Shown here in pieces: positions 39,880 through 48,833 of a DNA stretch of 64,000 bases. This stretch comes from Streptomyces sp. NBC_01283 (GTDB lineage Bacteria; Actinomycetota; Actinomycetes; Streptomycetales; Streptomycetaceae). Position numbers and translations under genes: made by a program. Every line of letters begins with the position of its first letter. Positions within the stretch are counted from its first letter, which is position 1. The stretch covers positions 8,032,001 to 8,096,000 of the forward strand of contig NZ_CP108430.1 of NCBI RefSeq assembly GCF_041435335.1, in the 5' to 3' direction. Under the pieces are notes generated by a model, which saw nothing but the letters and a program-made list of their open reading frames with translations, searched no databases and was not told where the DNA came from.

Positions 39880-42268
39880 GATCGTCCGTGCTCGGCTCCT
39901 CGAACTGGGCGACCCGCCCCGCGTGCCGCTCCACCATCGCCTCGAACGTCTGGCGGGCGGTGCGGCCGTTGCCGAACGCGGGGCCCTTCGGAAGTGCCGT
40001 GAAGTACTTCAGGAGGGCCTCGCCCGTCCCCGTGTCGAGGCGGTACTCGTGCTCCTCGGCCTGCTGCTCCACGATCCGGAGCAGCTCCTCGGGGGCGTAG
40101 TCGCCGAAGGTGATGGTCCGTGAGAAGCGGGACGCCACACCGGGGTTGACGGAAAGGAAGCGCTTCATCTCCGCGGTGTAGCCCGCGACGATCACCACCA
40201 CCGCCTCGCGGTGGTCCTCCATCAGCTTCACCAGCGTGTCGATGGCCTCCCGGCCGAAGTCACGCCCGGAATCCTCGGGCGAGAGGGCGTACGCCTCGTC
40301 GATGAACAGCACACCGCCGCGCGCCCGGTCGAAGGCCTCCTGGGTGCGGATCGCCGTCGACCCGATGTGCTCGCCCACCAGGTCGACCCGGGACACCTCT
40401 ACGAGATGCCCGCTCTCCAGGACGCCGAGCGACGCCAGGATCTCGCCGTAGAGCCGCGCCACGGTCGTCTTGCCGGTGCCGGGGGAGCCGGTGAACACCA
40501 GATGGCGGCGTGCCGAGGCCGCCTTGAGCCCGGCCAGCTGCCTGCGCCGCCCGACCTCGATCATGTCCGTGAGGGCGCGCACCTCGCGCTTGACGCTGTC
40601 CAGGCCGACCAGCTTGTCGAGTTCACCGAGCACGTCCTTCGACGAGCGGGACGGCGGCTCGGGGGCCGTGGCCTTCGCGGGCTCCGGGTCCGTGCGCTGA
40701 CCGGGGATCGTGCCGAGCAGCCCCACGGACTGCTTGGCCGTCTGCGGGGCGGCCCCCTGAGGCGTCGCCGCCGTCGCCGCCGTCGCCGCGGCCCGGACCC
40801 CGCCGCTCTCGTCGCTGGTGCAGTCCTCGACCAGCGGACCGTCCTCGGCGAACTCGAAGCCGCCGCGCGCACACCGCTCCGTACGGCACTTCTTCAGCGT
40901 CGTACGGCATCCGTCGATGACGTGGAAGCCGTACCCGCCGCTGTCGTTCACGCGGCAGCCGTGCAGGCTGCCGCGTCCGCCCGCGGAGACGTAGAAGCCG
41001 GCCTCCGCGGGTGAGGTGACCGTGCAGCGCTCGATGGTGGGGTCGGCACCCTTGGTGACGATGACGCCCGTCTGGACGCCGTCGACCGTGCAGTTGGCCA
41101 GGGTGCCGCCGCTGCCGTGATCGCGGAACCACGCGCCGGTGGCGGCCTCGCGGATCCGGCAGTCGTCGAGCTGCGCCGTCGCGCCGTCGCTCACGGACAC
41201 CGCCGTGTTGCGCACCTGGGAGAGGTCGCTGTCGACGACGTCGGCGCGCGAGCCGCGGTCCAGGACGAACAGCGCGTCCGGTACGTCGTGCACCCGGCAG
41301 GACTCCAGGACGACCGTCGCGCCGTCGCTGACCCACACCGCGGGGTAGTCGCCCGTGCTGTCGTGGATCTCGCACTGGTTGGCGTCCACGCGCGTGCCCG
41401 GGTCCCACACCGAGAGGCCGTTGCGCCCGAACTGCCGCACGGTGGAACGGGTCAGGGTCAGGACCGAGCGGGAACGCAGATCGATCGCGTTCTCCGGGAT
41501 GTCGTGGATGCGGCAGTCGGCGAGCGTGAGCACGGCGTCCGTGTCGAGCGTGACGCCGTCCGACGTCGTGCGGTGCACGTCGCAGTCCGTCAGATGCGCC
41601 GCAGCGCGCCCCGTGATCTGCACGCCCGAGCCCTTGACCTCGTACACCTCGCAGCCGATCGCCTCCAGCCCCGAGTGCTCACCGGTCACCGAGAGCCCCG
41701 CGCCGGATGCGTGATGCACCCGGCAGCGTTCGAGACGGGGATGCGCGCCGCCGCGGACGGCGATGCCCGACTGCCCGGCCGAGACGACCTCGCACTCCTC
41801 GAAGACACCGCCTCCGCCGTCGAGGACGGCGATGCCGATGCCGCCGGGGTTGTCGACCGTGCAGCGGCGGACGGTCGGGCGTGCTCCGCCGCGCACTTCG
41901 ATGCCGGCCGCGGAACGCGTCACCACGCGTACGTCGATGAGTTCGGGCGCCCCGTCCTCGACGAGCAGCGCGGGCGCCGCCGAGTCCTGCCCCTCGACGT
42001 GCAGGTCCTGCACCACGGCGGACGAGCGGACGGTGAGCGGCACCCCGTCGCTGGGTGCGATGCGGACGGAGCCGGGGGAGCCCTCGGGGCCGCGCAGCGT
42101 CACCGCCCGCTGGACGACGAGGTTCTCGCGGTACGTGCCGGGGGCGATGGTGAGCACGTCCCCGTCGCTCGCGGCCTCCAAGGCGGCAGCGAGCGATGCG
42201 TAGTCGCCCGTGCGGCGCCGCCATCGCGAGGTGCCGGTGTGCGTCACCTGGACCGTGCCCTGTGCCAT
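39839..42268 (-). CDS. Right-handed parallel beta-helix / AAA+ ATPase fusion
   Basis: An 809-residue protein. Residues about 1-490 are tandem beta-helix coils of roughly 23 residues (patterns such as GIAVRGGAHPRLERCRVHHA and GVIVTKGADPTIERCTV). A linker of Ala/Thr/Pro follows, then a CbxX/EccA-like AAA+ module (about 530-809): Walker A GSPGTGKTT near residue 595, Walker B GVLFIDEAYALSPEDSG near 655, and an arginine-finger region (VASRFSRTI). The architecture suggests an ATPase targeted by a ligand- or polymer-binding helix. No signal peptide is present, so the helix is cytosolic. The stop lies inside the end of the converging gene. Confidence 0.85.
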   Translation of the reverse strand: MAQGTVQVTHTGTSRWRRRTGDYASLAAALEAASDGDVLTIAPGTYRENLVVQRAVTLRGPEGSPGSVRIAPSDGVPLTVRSSAVVQDLHVEGQDSAAPALLVEDGAPELIDVRVVTRSAAGIEVRGGARPTVRRCTVDNPGGIGIAVLDGGGGVFEECEVVSAGQSGIAVRGGAHPRLERCRVHHASGAGLSVTGEHSGLEAIGCEVYEVKGSGVQITGRAAAHLTDCDVHRTTSDGVTLDTDAVLTLADCRIHDIPENAIDLRSRSVLTLTRSTVRQFGRNGLSVWDPGTRVDANQCEIHDSTGDYPAVWVSDGATVVLESCRVHDVPDALFVLDRGSRADVVDSDLSQVRNTAVSVSDGATAQLDDCRIREAATGAWFRDHGSGGTLANCTVDGVQTGVIVTKGADPTIERCTVTSPAEAGFYVSAGGRGSLHGCRVNDSGGYGFHVIDGCRTTLKKCRTERCARGGFEFAEDGPLVEDCTSDESGGVRAAATAATAATPQGAAPQTAKQSVGLLGTIPGQRTDPEPAKATAPEPPSRSSKDVLGELDKLVGLDSVKREVRALTDMIEVGRRRQLAGLKAASARRHLVFTGSPGTGKTTVARLYGEILASLGVLESGHLVEVSRVDLVGEHIGSTAIRTQEAFDRARGGVLFIDEAYALSPEDSGRDFGREAIDTLVKLMEDHREAVVVIVAGYTAEMKRFLSVNPGVASRFSRTITFGDYAPEELLRIVEQQAEEHEYRLDTGTGEALLKYFTALPKGPAFGNGRTARQTFEAMVERHAGRVAQFEEPSTDDLTLLYPEDLPELP

Positions 42269-42464
42269 GGAGTTGCTCTGCCCCCACCTTGTCGTACGCG
42301 GGACCTCACGACCTCGCGCAAGGCGCCGAAGAGTTCGGCCGGTCCACCGTAGCGCGCGCGGCGAGGGCGAGTTGACCCGATCGCCAGGCTCTCACCTGGT
42401 CATCGCCGGTCTCTTACGGGCTCAGCCGGTCGCGGAAGGGCTCGGAAGACCGGCGTCCGGTGCC

Positions 42465-43070
42465 TCAGGAGCCGGTGCCGGTCCGTCCCCAGTCCGGTCC
42501 GGCCCTGTCCCAGGCCTGGTCCCAGCGGTCGTAGCGCCGCAGGACGATCCGCCAGACGACGATGCGCCTGACGCCCTCGACGAGTCCGGCGACGGCCACG
42601 GCGGCGCCCATCCCGGCCAGTGCCGCGTGGGTGCTCGCGGTCGCGTCGTCCAGCGGGCGGCCGACCACCTGGCCGTGTTCGTTCGTCCAGAGCCGGAAGC
42701 GGTCGCCCGGGTCGGGGGACCGGAGGGCGGCGACCACGGTGCCGGAGCGCGCCGTGCCGTCCGGAGCCGTCCATTCGGCGAGCACACGGCTGTGTCTGTC
42801 ACGTGCGGAGGACGTCTCGGGGTCGGGGTCGACCGGGGGTCTCGACACCTTCCTGATCACCGTGCCCGCGACCTCGTGACGCGCCTTGTGCTGTTCCCGG
42901 ACCGACTGCAGCAGGGCGTCCCGCGAGGCGCCGCCGATCGCCAGGCCGGCCAGTGGCGCGGCGACGGCGATGAGCAACACGGCCACGCAGGCCACCCAGG
43001 CTTCGACGAGGTCGGTCTTCCGGCGCAGCGGATTGTGCCGCCAGCGCCAGAGTCCGACGAGTGCTCGCAC
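42465..43070 (-). CDS. Rv1733c-family membrane protein
   Basis: A 201-residue protein beginning RALVGLWRWRHNPLRRKTDLVEAWV, which matches the conserved N-terminus of the actinobacterial Rv1733c family. Two membrane helices, near residues 25-48 and 150-172, flank an extracytoplasmic domain that contains the ATWTAPDG/GDRFRLWTNEHGQV stretch. Function is unknown in all members. GTG 43070 was chosen because conserved sequence begins there; a GGGGG and an AGG site lie upstream. Confidence 0.82.
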   Translation of the reverse strand: MRALVGLWRWRHNPLRRKTDLVEAWVACVAVLLIAVAAPLAGLAIGGASRDALLQSVREQHKARHEVAGTVIRKVSRPPVDPDPETSSARDRHSRVLAEWTAPDGTARSGTVVAALRSPDPGDRFRLWTNEHGQVVGRPLDDATASTHAALAGMGAAVAVAGLVEGVRRIVVWRIVLRRYDRWDQAWDRAGPDWGRTGTGS

Positions 43071-43225
43071 AGTCCTGCACCCCCTTCCGCGTCCGTCATC
43101 ACCACGAACGGCACGGCCCATGCGCCGACGGGAAGAAGAGAGAGGGACATCACCCTTCATCCTGCACGCTCAACGACCATGCCCGGCCTTCGAGTTCCCC
43201 TCGTCGGAGGCCTTCAACCGATCTT

Positions 43226-44050
43226 TCAGCCGAGGACGGTGAACGGGTCACCGATCCGCACCGATCCGGTCGTTTCCGGCACCAGATTCTGGCCGAAGAC
43301 CAGCTGGTCCCCGAACCGCCGGTGCTTGGCGAGCGTCCGCAGAGGCTCCTTGCCGCGCTCGGCGCTCCGCTGGTCGGTGGTGGTCACGACACAGCGACCG
43401 CACGGCTTGGCCACCCGGAAGGTGACCTCGCCGATCGCGACGCGCGACCAGTCGTCCTCGGCCCAGGGCGCCGTCCCGTCCACGACCACATTCGGCCGGA
43501 AACGGTTCATGGGGAGCGGACCCTCGTCGGGGTGATCGCCCTGCGCGATGAGTGAGTTCAGGGCGTCCAGGGAGGAGAGGGTGGTCAGGAGCAGCGGATA
43601 CCCGTCGGCGAGGGTGACGGTCTCGCCGTCCTTGGCGTACGCGGGATCGATGGGGCGCCGGGTGGCGGGGTCGGCGAGGTGGACGAGCCGGATGTCCGTG
43701 CCGAGGTAGGCGCTGAACCAGGCGTGCGCCGCCGCGTCGGCGGGCTCCGCCCGCACCTTGTCCTTCCAGATCTCCACCGTGACCGTCTCGCCGGAGGGTG
43801 GCACGGCGACCGTCAGCGGCTCCTGGCCGGGCGCGGACATGCGTATGCCGCCGCCGGGCAGGAGCTCGGCGGCGGCCAACGCCAGCCTCGGATGAGTCCT
43901 TTGCGTGACGAGTCGTCCCGCGCTGTCGACCAGCATCCACCGTCGGTCACCCGCGAGCCCCCAGGGCTCGACGACGGCCTCACGCGGTGCGTGTCCCCCG
44001 ACCGCCTTGAGCGGGTAGAAGTGGATCGAGTGCAGCGCTGGATTCGGCAT
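43226..44050 (-). CDS. MOSC-domain protein (molybdenum cofactor sulfurase C-terminal-like)
   Basis: A 274-residue protein. The N-terminal MOSC_N beta-barrel (SIHFYPLKAVGGHAPREAVVEPWGLAGDRRWMLVD) is followed by the MOSC domain with FRPNVVVDG, WSRVAIGEVTFRVAKPCGRCVVTTTDQ and FGQNLVPE. The conserved Cys in KPCGRC is the presumed sulfur carrier. Relatives include mARC/YcbX, which reduce N-hydroxylated compounds with molybdenum cofactor. ATG 44050 was chosen because the family begins there; the open frame runs on upstream without coding character. Confidence 0.9.
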   Translation of the reverse strand: MPNPALHSIHFYPLKAVGGHAPREAVVEPWGLAGDRRWMLVDSAGRLVTQRTHPRLALAAAELLPGGGIRMSAPGQEPLTVAVPPSGETVTVEIWKDKVRAEPADAAAHAWFSAYLGTDIRLVHLADPATRRPIDPAYAKDGETVTLADGYPLLLTTLSSLDALNSLIAQGDHPDEGPLPMNRFRPNVVVDGTAPWAEDDWSRVAIGEVTFRVAKPCGRCVVTTTDQRSAERGKEPLRTLAKHRRFGDQLVFGQNLVPETTGSVRIGDPFTVLG

Positions 44051-44096
44051 GCCGTCATCCTGCCAGCAGCCGCCGACAGGGACGCGTGCGGGCGAA

Positions 44097-44522
44097 TCAG
44101 TAGCCGCGGTAGGGGCGGTTGTACGGATCCTCGTACGTCGCCGGGGCGGGGCGGGGTGCCGCGGGGCGCATGGCCTCGTAGCCCGTACCGGCCGGGGGAC
44201 GCTGTTGTTGCTGCGGGCCCGGGTATCCGCGCGGCGCCGATGGCTGCTGCGGGATGTACGGCGCCGGCGCCTGCTGCAGCGGTGCGGGCTGCTGCGCGTA
44301 GCCGTACGAGGGGTTGTGGTGGGACGGGGCAGCCGGCAGCGCGGGCAGGGCGGCCGGGAGCGCGGGCAGGTGGTGACTGCCCGTGTCGTACATGGCGGGG
44401 ACCCGGATCGGGGCGATCTGAGGAGTACCCCGCTCGGCGACAAGGGAGTCGTAGATCGGAGTGTCCGGGAAGGACGGCGCGGAGTAGTAACCGCCGCCAT
44501 AGGTGGAGCGGGGGGAGGTCAT
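44097..44522 (-). CDS. DUF6643-family Pro/Gln/Ala-rich protein
   Basis: A 141-residue protein. The N-terminus reads TSPRSTYGGGYYSAPSFPDTPIYDSLVAERGTPQIAPIRVP, the conserved block of the Streptomyces DUF6643 family. The remainder is Pro/Gln/Ala/Tyr-rich and probably disordered, ending DPYNRPYRGY. Function is unknown. ATG 44522; the divergent TerD gene starts about 300 bp away. Confidence 0.82.
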   Translation of the reverse strand: MTSPRSTYGGGYYSAPSFPDTPIYDSLVAERGTPQIAPIRVPAMYDTGSHHLPALPAALPALPAAPSHHNPSYGYAQQPAPLQQAPAPYIPQQPSAPRGYPGPQQQQRPPAGTGYEAMRPAAPRPAPATYEDPYNRPYRGY

Positions 44523-44824
44523 GACACATAAGTTAAGCCCTTGATGTGCTGGTTGGGGAGACCGATAAGAGGGTTGTTTTACGTGTCGGTAGTGACCTGA
44601 CATCCCCAATGCGAGCGAACTTAGGAAAAATCGGTCGCGCGGCGGCGTAGGGATCCTGTAAAAGCCGAGCTCCGTACGGGTTACCGGCGGTTGACGCACG
44701 GTTGACGTGCGTCCCGTGCGCCGGGGTGTCCGCGGTGGCCATGGGCCTCGTGGGCGTCCGGGTAATAGGTTGGTCATGAACGGGACGGCGGCGGGCCGGA
44801 CGTGAACTTGCGATGGGGGCGGAC
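44523..44824. other. 302-bp divergent region between DUF6643 and TerD genes
   Basis: No gene is seen. The first 120 bp are AT-richer than the surroundings and likely hold the DUF6643 promoter. At 44693-44713 the arms GACGCAC and GTGCGTC flank GGTTGAC, giving an inverted repeat that overlaps two TTGACG hexamers (44691 and 44702). It is a candidate regulatory site for the TerD gene. Confidence 0.5.
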
Positions 44825-46090
44825 ATGACAATGCCTAAAGGATCAAATGTTCCCGTGCCGGCACCTGCCGTGCGCGTCGAACTGGGCTGGGCTTCAGGGG
44901 CCGGGGTGCCGGACGCCGACGCGTCGGCCCTGCTGCTCGCCACATCCGGAAAGGTCCGCTCGGACGACGACTTCGTCTTCTACAACCAGGCGGTCCACTC
45001 CTCCGGCGCGGTGCGCCACGAGGGCAAGAAGACCGACGGCGGCCGGGTGACCGACGCGCTCGTGGTGGACCTCGCGCGCGTGGAGCCCGCCGTCGAGACC
45101 GTGGTGCTGGCCGCCTCGACGGACGGCGGCACGTTCGGGCAGGTGCCGGGCCTCTTCATCCGGGTCGTCGACGCGGCGAACGGCGCCGAGATCGCGCGCT
45201 ACGACAGCGAGGACGCGACGGTGGAGACGGCGTTCGTCCTCGGCGAGCTCTACCGCCGCCAGGGCGCGTGGAAGTTCCGCGCCGTCGGGCAGGGCTACGG
45301 CAGCGGACTCCAGGGCCTGGCCACCGATTACGGGATCTCGGTGGACGAACCGCAGCAGGCACCGACGCCCGCCCCGGCTCCGGTGGCTCCCGCGGCCCCT
45401 GTCCAGGCCCCGCCGCCGCCCGCCCAGGCCCCCGCTCCCGCGGGCCCGCCCGTGCGGCTCTCCAAGGTCACACTCACCAAGGACGCCCCGTCCGTCTCGC
45501 TCACCAAGCAGGGCGGCACCTCCGGCGCGATGCGCGTGAACCTCAACTGGGAGGTGCGCAAGCAGTTCAAGGGCTGGGCGAGCAAGCTGGGCCGGGCCGT
45601 GGCGATGCACGCGGACCTCGACCTGGACCTGTGCGCCCTGTACGAACTGGCCGACGGCCGCAAGGGTGTCGTCCAGGCGCTCGGCAACGCCTTCGGATCG
45701 CTGGACCAGCCCCCCTACCTGCTGCTCGACGGCGACGACCGCACCGGCGCCGTGGCAAGCGGCGAGAACCTCACGGTCAATCTCGACCACATCAACGACT
45801 TCCGCCGCATCGTCATCTTCGTGACGATCTACGAAGGCGCGCGCAGCTTCGCCGACCTGAACGCCACCGTGACCCTGCAGCCGCAGCACGGCGCCTCCAT
45901 CGACTTCTCGCTGGACGAGTGCACGGTGCCCTCCACGGTCTGCGCGCTCGCGCTGATCACGAACAACAACGGCGACCTCTTCGTCCAGCGCGAGGCCCGC
46001 TACCTGGTGCCCGAGCGCGGCGTGAGCCCGCAGCGCACCATCGACTACGCGTACGGCTGGGGCATGAACTGGACGCCAGGCAGGAAGTAA
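44825..46090 (+). CDS. TerD-family protein with two TerD-type domains
   Basis: A 421-residue protein. The N-terminal TerD domain (about 1-180) has [11 protein letters not shown], the Asp-rich [24 protein letters not shown] and [13 protein letters not shown], with acidic residues that bind calcium in TerD. A 60-residue Pro/Ala linker follows. A C-terminal related domain (about 215-421) has [35 protein letters not shown] and [11 protein letters not shown]. Such proteins belong to tellurite/stress-response and membrane-associated defence complexes. ATG 44825 begins the domain directly. No other ter genes are adjacent. Confidence 0.88.
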   Translation: MTMPKGSNVPVPAPAVRVELGWASGAGVPDADASALLLATSGKVRSDDDFVFYNQAVHSSGAVRHEGKKTDGGRVTDALVVDLARVEPAVETVVLAASTDGGTFGQVPGLFIRVVDAANGAEIARYDSEDATVETAFVLGELYRRQGAWKFRAVGQGYGSGLQGLATDYGISVDEPQQAPTPAPAPVAPAAPVQAPPPPAQAPAPAGPPVRLSKVTLTKDAPSVSLTKQGGTSGAMRVNLNWEVRKQFKGWASKLGRAVAMHADLDLDLCALYELADGRKGVVQALGNAFGSLDQPPYLLLDGDDRTGAVASGENLTVNLDHINDFRRIVIFVTIYEGARSFADLNATVTLQPQHGASIDFSLDECTVPSTVCALALITNNNGDLFVQREARYLVPERGVSPQRTIDYAYGWGMNWTPGRK

Positions 46091-46097
46091 CCCGCCT

Positions 46098-47273
46098 TCA
46101 GCGCTGTTCGGGAGCGGGATCGGGTCGGGCGTACGTCCGCCCCTTCCACGCCGCTCCCCGCCCCCTGTAGTGCTGCACCGCCGAATCCACCGTCATGAGG
46201 AGGTAGAGGAAAGCGGTGAACGGCAGCAGGGGAGCGAGCCAGAGCGTCTGCCGGTAGTAGCGCAGCATCGGGATGTACGTCGCCGTCATCACCAGCCACG
46301 CGGTCCCGCCGAGCACGGCGGGCACCGTGCTGCCGGTGGCCAGGCCGCCGAACAGGGCGACAGGGGGGACCAGGTAGATCAGGGCGAGCCCCAGGACCGT
46401 ACCGAGCAGGATCAGGGGGCTGTGGCGCAGTTGGGCGTAGGCGCTGCGCGAGACCATCCGCCAGAGGTCGCCGAGCCCGGGGTAGGGGCGCACGCTGTCG
46501 ACGCGTTCCGCGAGCCCCAGCCAGATGCGGCCGCCGGAGCGCTTCACCGCCCTGGCCAGCGTCACGTCGTCGATCACCGCGTGCCGGATGGAGTCGGGGA
46601 TCCCCGCGCGCTCGGCCGCCGCCGTGCTCACCAGGACGCAGCCACCGGCGGCCGCGGCCGTGCGCGAGCCCTTCTCGGCGATCCAGCGGAACGGGTAGAG
46701 CTGCGCGAAGAAGTACACGAACGCCGGGACGACGAGCCGCTCCCAGATGCTCGCGACGCGCAGCCGCGCCATCTGCGAGACAAGGTCGAATCCGGCCGTC
46801 TCCGCCGCCGCGACCAACTCCCGCAGGCTGTCCGGTTCATGGGCGATGTCCGCATCGGTGAGCAGCAGATACCGGGGTGCACGCGCGCGTGCCAGGCCGA
46901 TGCCGTGCCGCACGGCCCACAGCTTGCCGGTCCAGCCCGGCGGCGGCTCTCCTGGTGAGCCGACGGTCAGAGGGAGGCCTCCGTGGCGATCGGCCAGGGC
47001 GCGGGCCAGCTCGCCCGTGCCGTCCGAACTCCCGTCGTCGACAAGGAAGATCTCGGCCCGCCCCGGATAGTCCTGGGCCAGCAGCGAGGGCAGGCTCTCG
47101 GGCAGTACGGCGGCCTCGTCACGGGCGGGGACGACGACGCAGACCGAGGGCCAGGCGTCCGGATCGCGGCGAGGCGGCAGCCGCAGGTCCGTGCGCCAGA
47201 AGAAGCCCTGCCCCAACAGCAGCCACAGCCAGGCGGCAAGCGATGCGGCGGCGGTCCACACAACGGCGCTCAT
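46098..47273 (-). CDS. Family 2 glycosyltransferase, membrane-bound (HpnB-like)
   Basis: A 391-residue enzyme. One N-terminal membrane helix is followed by a GT-A domain: VCVVVPARDEAAVLPESLPSLLAQDYP, IFLVDDGSSDGTG, YLLLTDADIAHEPDSL (the DxD), and the acceptor block DDVTLARAVKRSG. Three or four C-terminal membrane helices complete it. This layout resembles HpnB, a hopanoid-associated transferase, but no hopanoid genes are adjacent, so the acceptor is uncertain. ATG 47273 is preferred; GTG 47297 is in frame. Divergent from the racemase gene by 58 bp. Confidence 0.85.
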   Translation of the reverse strand: MSAVVWTAAASLAAWLWLLLGQGFFWRTDLRLPPRRDPDAWPSVCVVVPARDEAAVLPESLPSLLAQDYPGRAEIFLVDDGSSDGTGELARALADRHGGLPLTVGSPGEPPPGWTGKLWAVRHGIGLARARAPRYLLLTDADIAHEPDSLRELVAAAETAGFDLVSQMARLRVASIWERLVVPAFVYFFAQLYPFRWIAEKGSRTAAAAGGCVLVSTAAAERAGIPDSIRHAVIDDVTLARAVKRSGGRIWLGLAERVDSVRPYPGLGDLWRMVSRSAYAQLRHSPLILLGTVLGLALIYLVPPVALFGGLATGSTVPAVLGGTAWLVMTATYIPMLRYYRQTLWLAPLLPFTAFLYLLMTVDSAVQHYRGRGAAWKGRTYARPDPAPEQR

Positions 47274-47331
47274 CCGCCGCAGTCTGCCCCACGGCACGGG
47301 GCGCCGGAGGGCGATCGACTATGGTGACCGG

Positions 47332-48117
47332 GTGAAGATCGCGCTCATTGACTCCGGTATCGGCCTGCTCCCCGCCGCGGTGGCGGTACGCCGTCTGCGG
47401 CCGGACGCCGATCTCATCCTGTCGTCGGACCCCGACGGGCTGCCCTGGGGGCCGCGCACCGCCGAGGACGTCACGGAGCGCTCGCTCGCCATCGCGGAGG
47501 CCGCCGCCGCGCACCACCCCGATGCGCTGATCGTGGCCTGCAACACCTCGTCCGTGTCCGCCCTGCCCGCCCTGCGCGCCCGGTTCGAACCCGACCTGCC
47601 CGTCATCGGGACCGTACCGGCGATCAAGCCGGCCGCGGCGGGCGGCGGCCCCATCGCCATCTGGGCCACCCCCGCCACCACCGGAAGCCCCTACCAGCGC
47701 GCCCTCATCGAGGAGTTCGCCGGCGGCGTAGGTGTCACCGAGGTGCCCTGCCCCGGTCTCGCGGACGCCGTGCAGTCTGCCGACGAGGCGTCCATCGACA
47801 GGGCGGTCGCCGCGGCGGCGGCCCTCACCCCGCGTGACGTAAGGGCCGTGGTCCTGGGCTGCACCCATTACGAGCTGGTCGGCGAGCGCATCCGCGCGGC
47901 CGTGCAGCAGCCGGACCTGCCGCCCCTGGTCCTGCACGGCTCCGCCGGGGCGGTCGCCGCCCAGGCGCTGCGCAGGACCGGAGAACTCGCGGGACCGGGC
48001 ACCGGCACGGAGGGCGGCCTGACGGTCATCCTGAGCGGCCGCGCGGCCGAGCTTCCCCTCGCCGCCCACACGTACGCCGAAGGCCGACTGCTCGCGGCGG
48101 CCACTCCCGCGCGCTGA
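47332..48117 (+). CDS. Aspartate/glutamate racemase-family protein (MurI-like)
   Basis: A 261-residue enzyme of the MurI fold. The first residues, KIALIDSGIGLLPAA, contain the D-S-G pair of glutamate racemases. The two catalytic cysteines are C70 in VACNTSS and C177 in LGCTHYEL. The expected activity is cofactor-independent interconversion of L- and D-glutamate (or aspartate) for peptidoglycan or metabolites. GTG 47332 follows TATGGT by six bases without a ribosome-binding site, so a leaderless message is possible. Confidence 0.82.
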   Translation: MKIALIDSGIGLLPAAVAVRRLRPDADLILSSDPDGLPWGPRTAEDVTERSLAIAEAAAAHHPDALIVACNTSSVSALPALRARFEPDLPVIGTVPAIKPAAAGGGPIAIWATPATTGSPYQRALIEEFAGGVGVTEVPCPGLADAVQSADEASIDRAVAAAAALTPRDVRAVVLGCTHYELVGERIRAAVQQPDLPPLVLHGSAGAVAAQALRRTGELAGPGTGTEGGLTVILSGRAAELPLAAHTYAEGRLLAAATPAR

Positions 48118-48158
48118 GTCCCGTACGGACGCATGGCTGACTCCCGTACGGACGCATG
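48114..48158. repeat. Tandem 22-bp direct repeat after the racemase gene
   Basis: CTGA(G/C)TCCCGTACGGACG-CATG occurs at 48114-48135 and 48137-48158. The first copy overlaps the racemase stop codon. Each copy contains the 8-bp palindrome CCGTACGG. It may be a slippage duplication or a paired site near the next gene's promoter. Confidence 0.65.
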
Positions 48159-48278
48159 CCGGATCCGCGGGCGGACTCCTGCCGAGCCCGCGTACAGAAG
48201 GGCCCCGTCCGTCCACCCTTGGCCGTAACGCTCCGCGATGCGGTGCCTTCCCACGGGAACGTCGGTACTCTCGGTCGC

Positions 48279-48833
48279 ATGAGGGACGACACCCACAGTG
48301 AGCGGGGCAGTACGGCCGAAGCCCCGCCGGACGTCTGGACCGGCAGCGCGACCAACCGCGTGCAGTGGCTGCTGGCGCTGGCCGGCGCTCTCTGCCTGGC
48401 GCTGGGGATCGAGCTCGCCGTCGACAGCATGTGGACGTCCGGGATCGCCGCCCTCGCCATGTCCGTCGTGGGGTGCATCGCCGCCGGGCTGCTGATCCTT
48501 TTCGGCACCCTTGCCTTCGTCCATGTCGCCGTGAAGGTCGACAAGGACTGCCTGGAGGTGCGCTGCGGCCATATGGGCCTGCCGCGCCGCCGCATTCCCC
48601 TCTCCCACGTGGTCGGCGCCGACTTCGCGCAGGCCGTCAGCCCCCGGCAGTGGGGCGGCTGGGGCTACCGCTCGCGGCCCGACATCGGCACCGCCGTCGT
48701 GGTCAGGCGCGGTGAGGGCCTGGTCCTCAGCCTGGGCGACGGCCGCAAGTTCACCATCACCGTCGACGACGCCGAAGCGGCCGTCCGGATCATTCGCGCC
48801 CGGCTGTCCATGGCGGCGCGCCCGGCGGCCTGA
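48279..48833 (+). CDS. Membrane protein with C-terminal PH-like domain
   Basis: A 184-residue protein. Two transmembrane helices (about 30-48 and 54-80) are followed by a small beta domain: VDKDCLEVRCGHMGLPRRRIPLSHVVGADFA, YRSRPDIGTAVVVRRGEGLVLSLGDGRKFTITVDDAEAAVRII. This matches bacterial PH-domain (bPH-like) membrane proteins of unknown role. ATG 48279. Its last 44 bp overlap the converging O-antigen-ligase-like gene. Confidence 0.82.
   Translation: MRDDTHSERGSTAEAPPDVWTGSATNRVQWLLALAGALCLALGIELAVDSMWTSGIAALAMSVVGCIAAGLLILFGTLAFVHVAVKVDKDCLEVRCGHMGLPRRRIPLSHVVGADFAQAVSPRQWGGWGYRSRPDIGTAVVVRRGEGLVLSLGDGRKFTITVDDAEAAVRIIRARLSMAARPAA

Noticed and set aside
44813..46090. TerD gene as part of a tellurite-resistance operon
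   Set aside because: No other ter genes are adjacent, and solitary TerD-domain proteins are common in Streptomyces.
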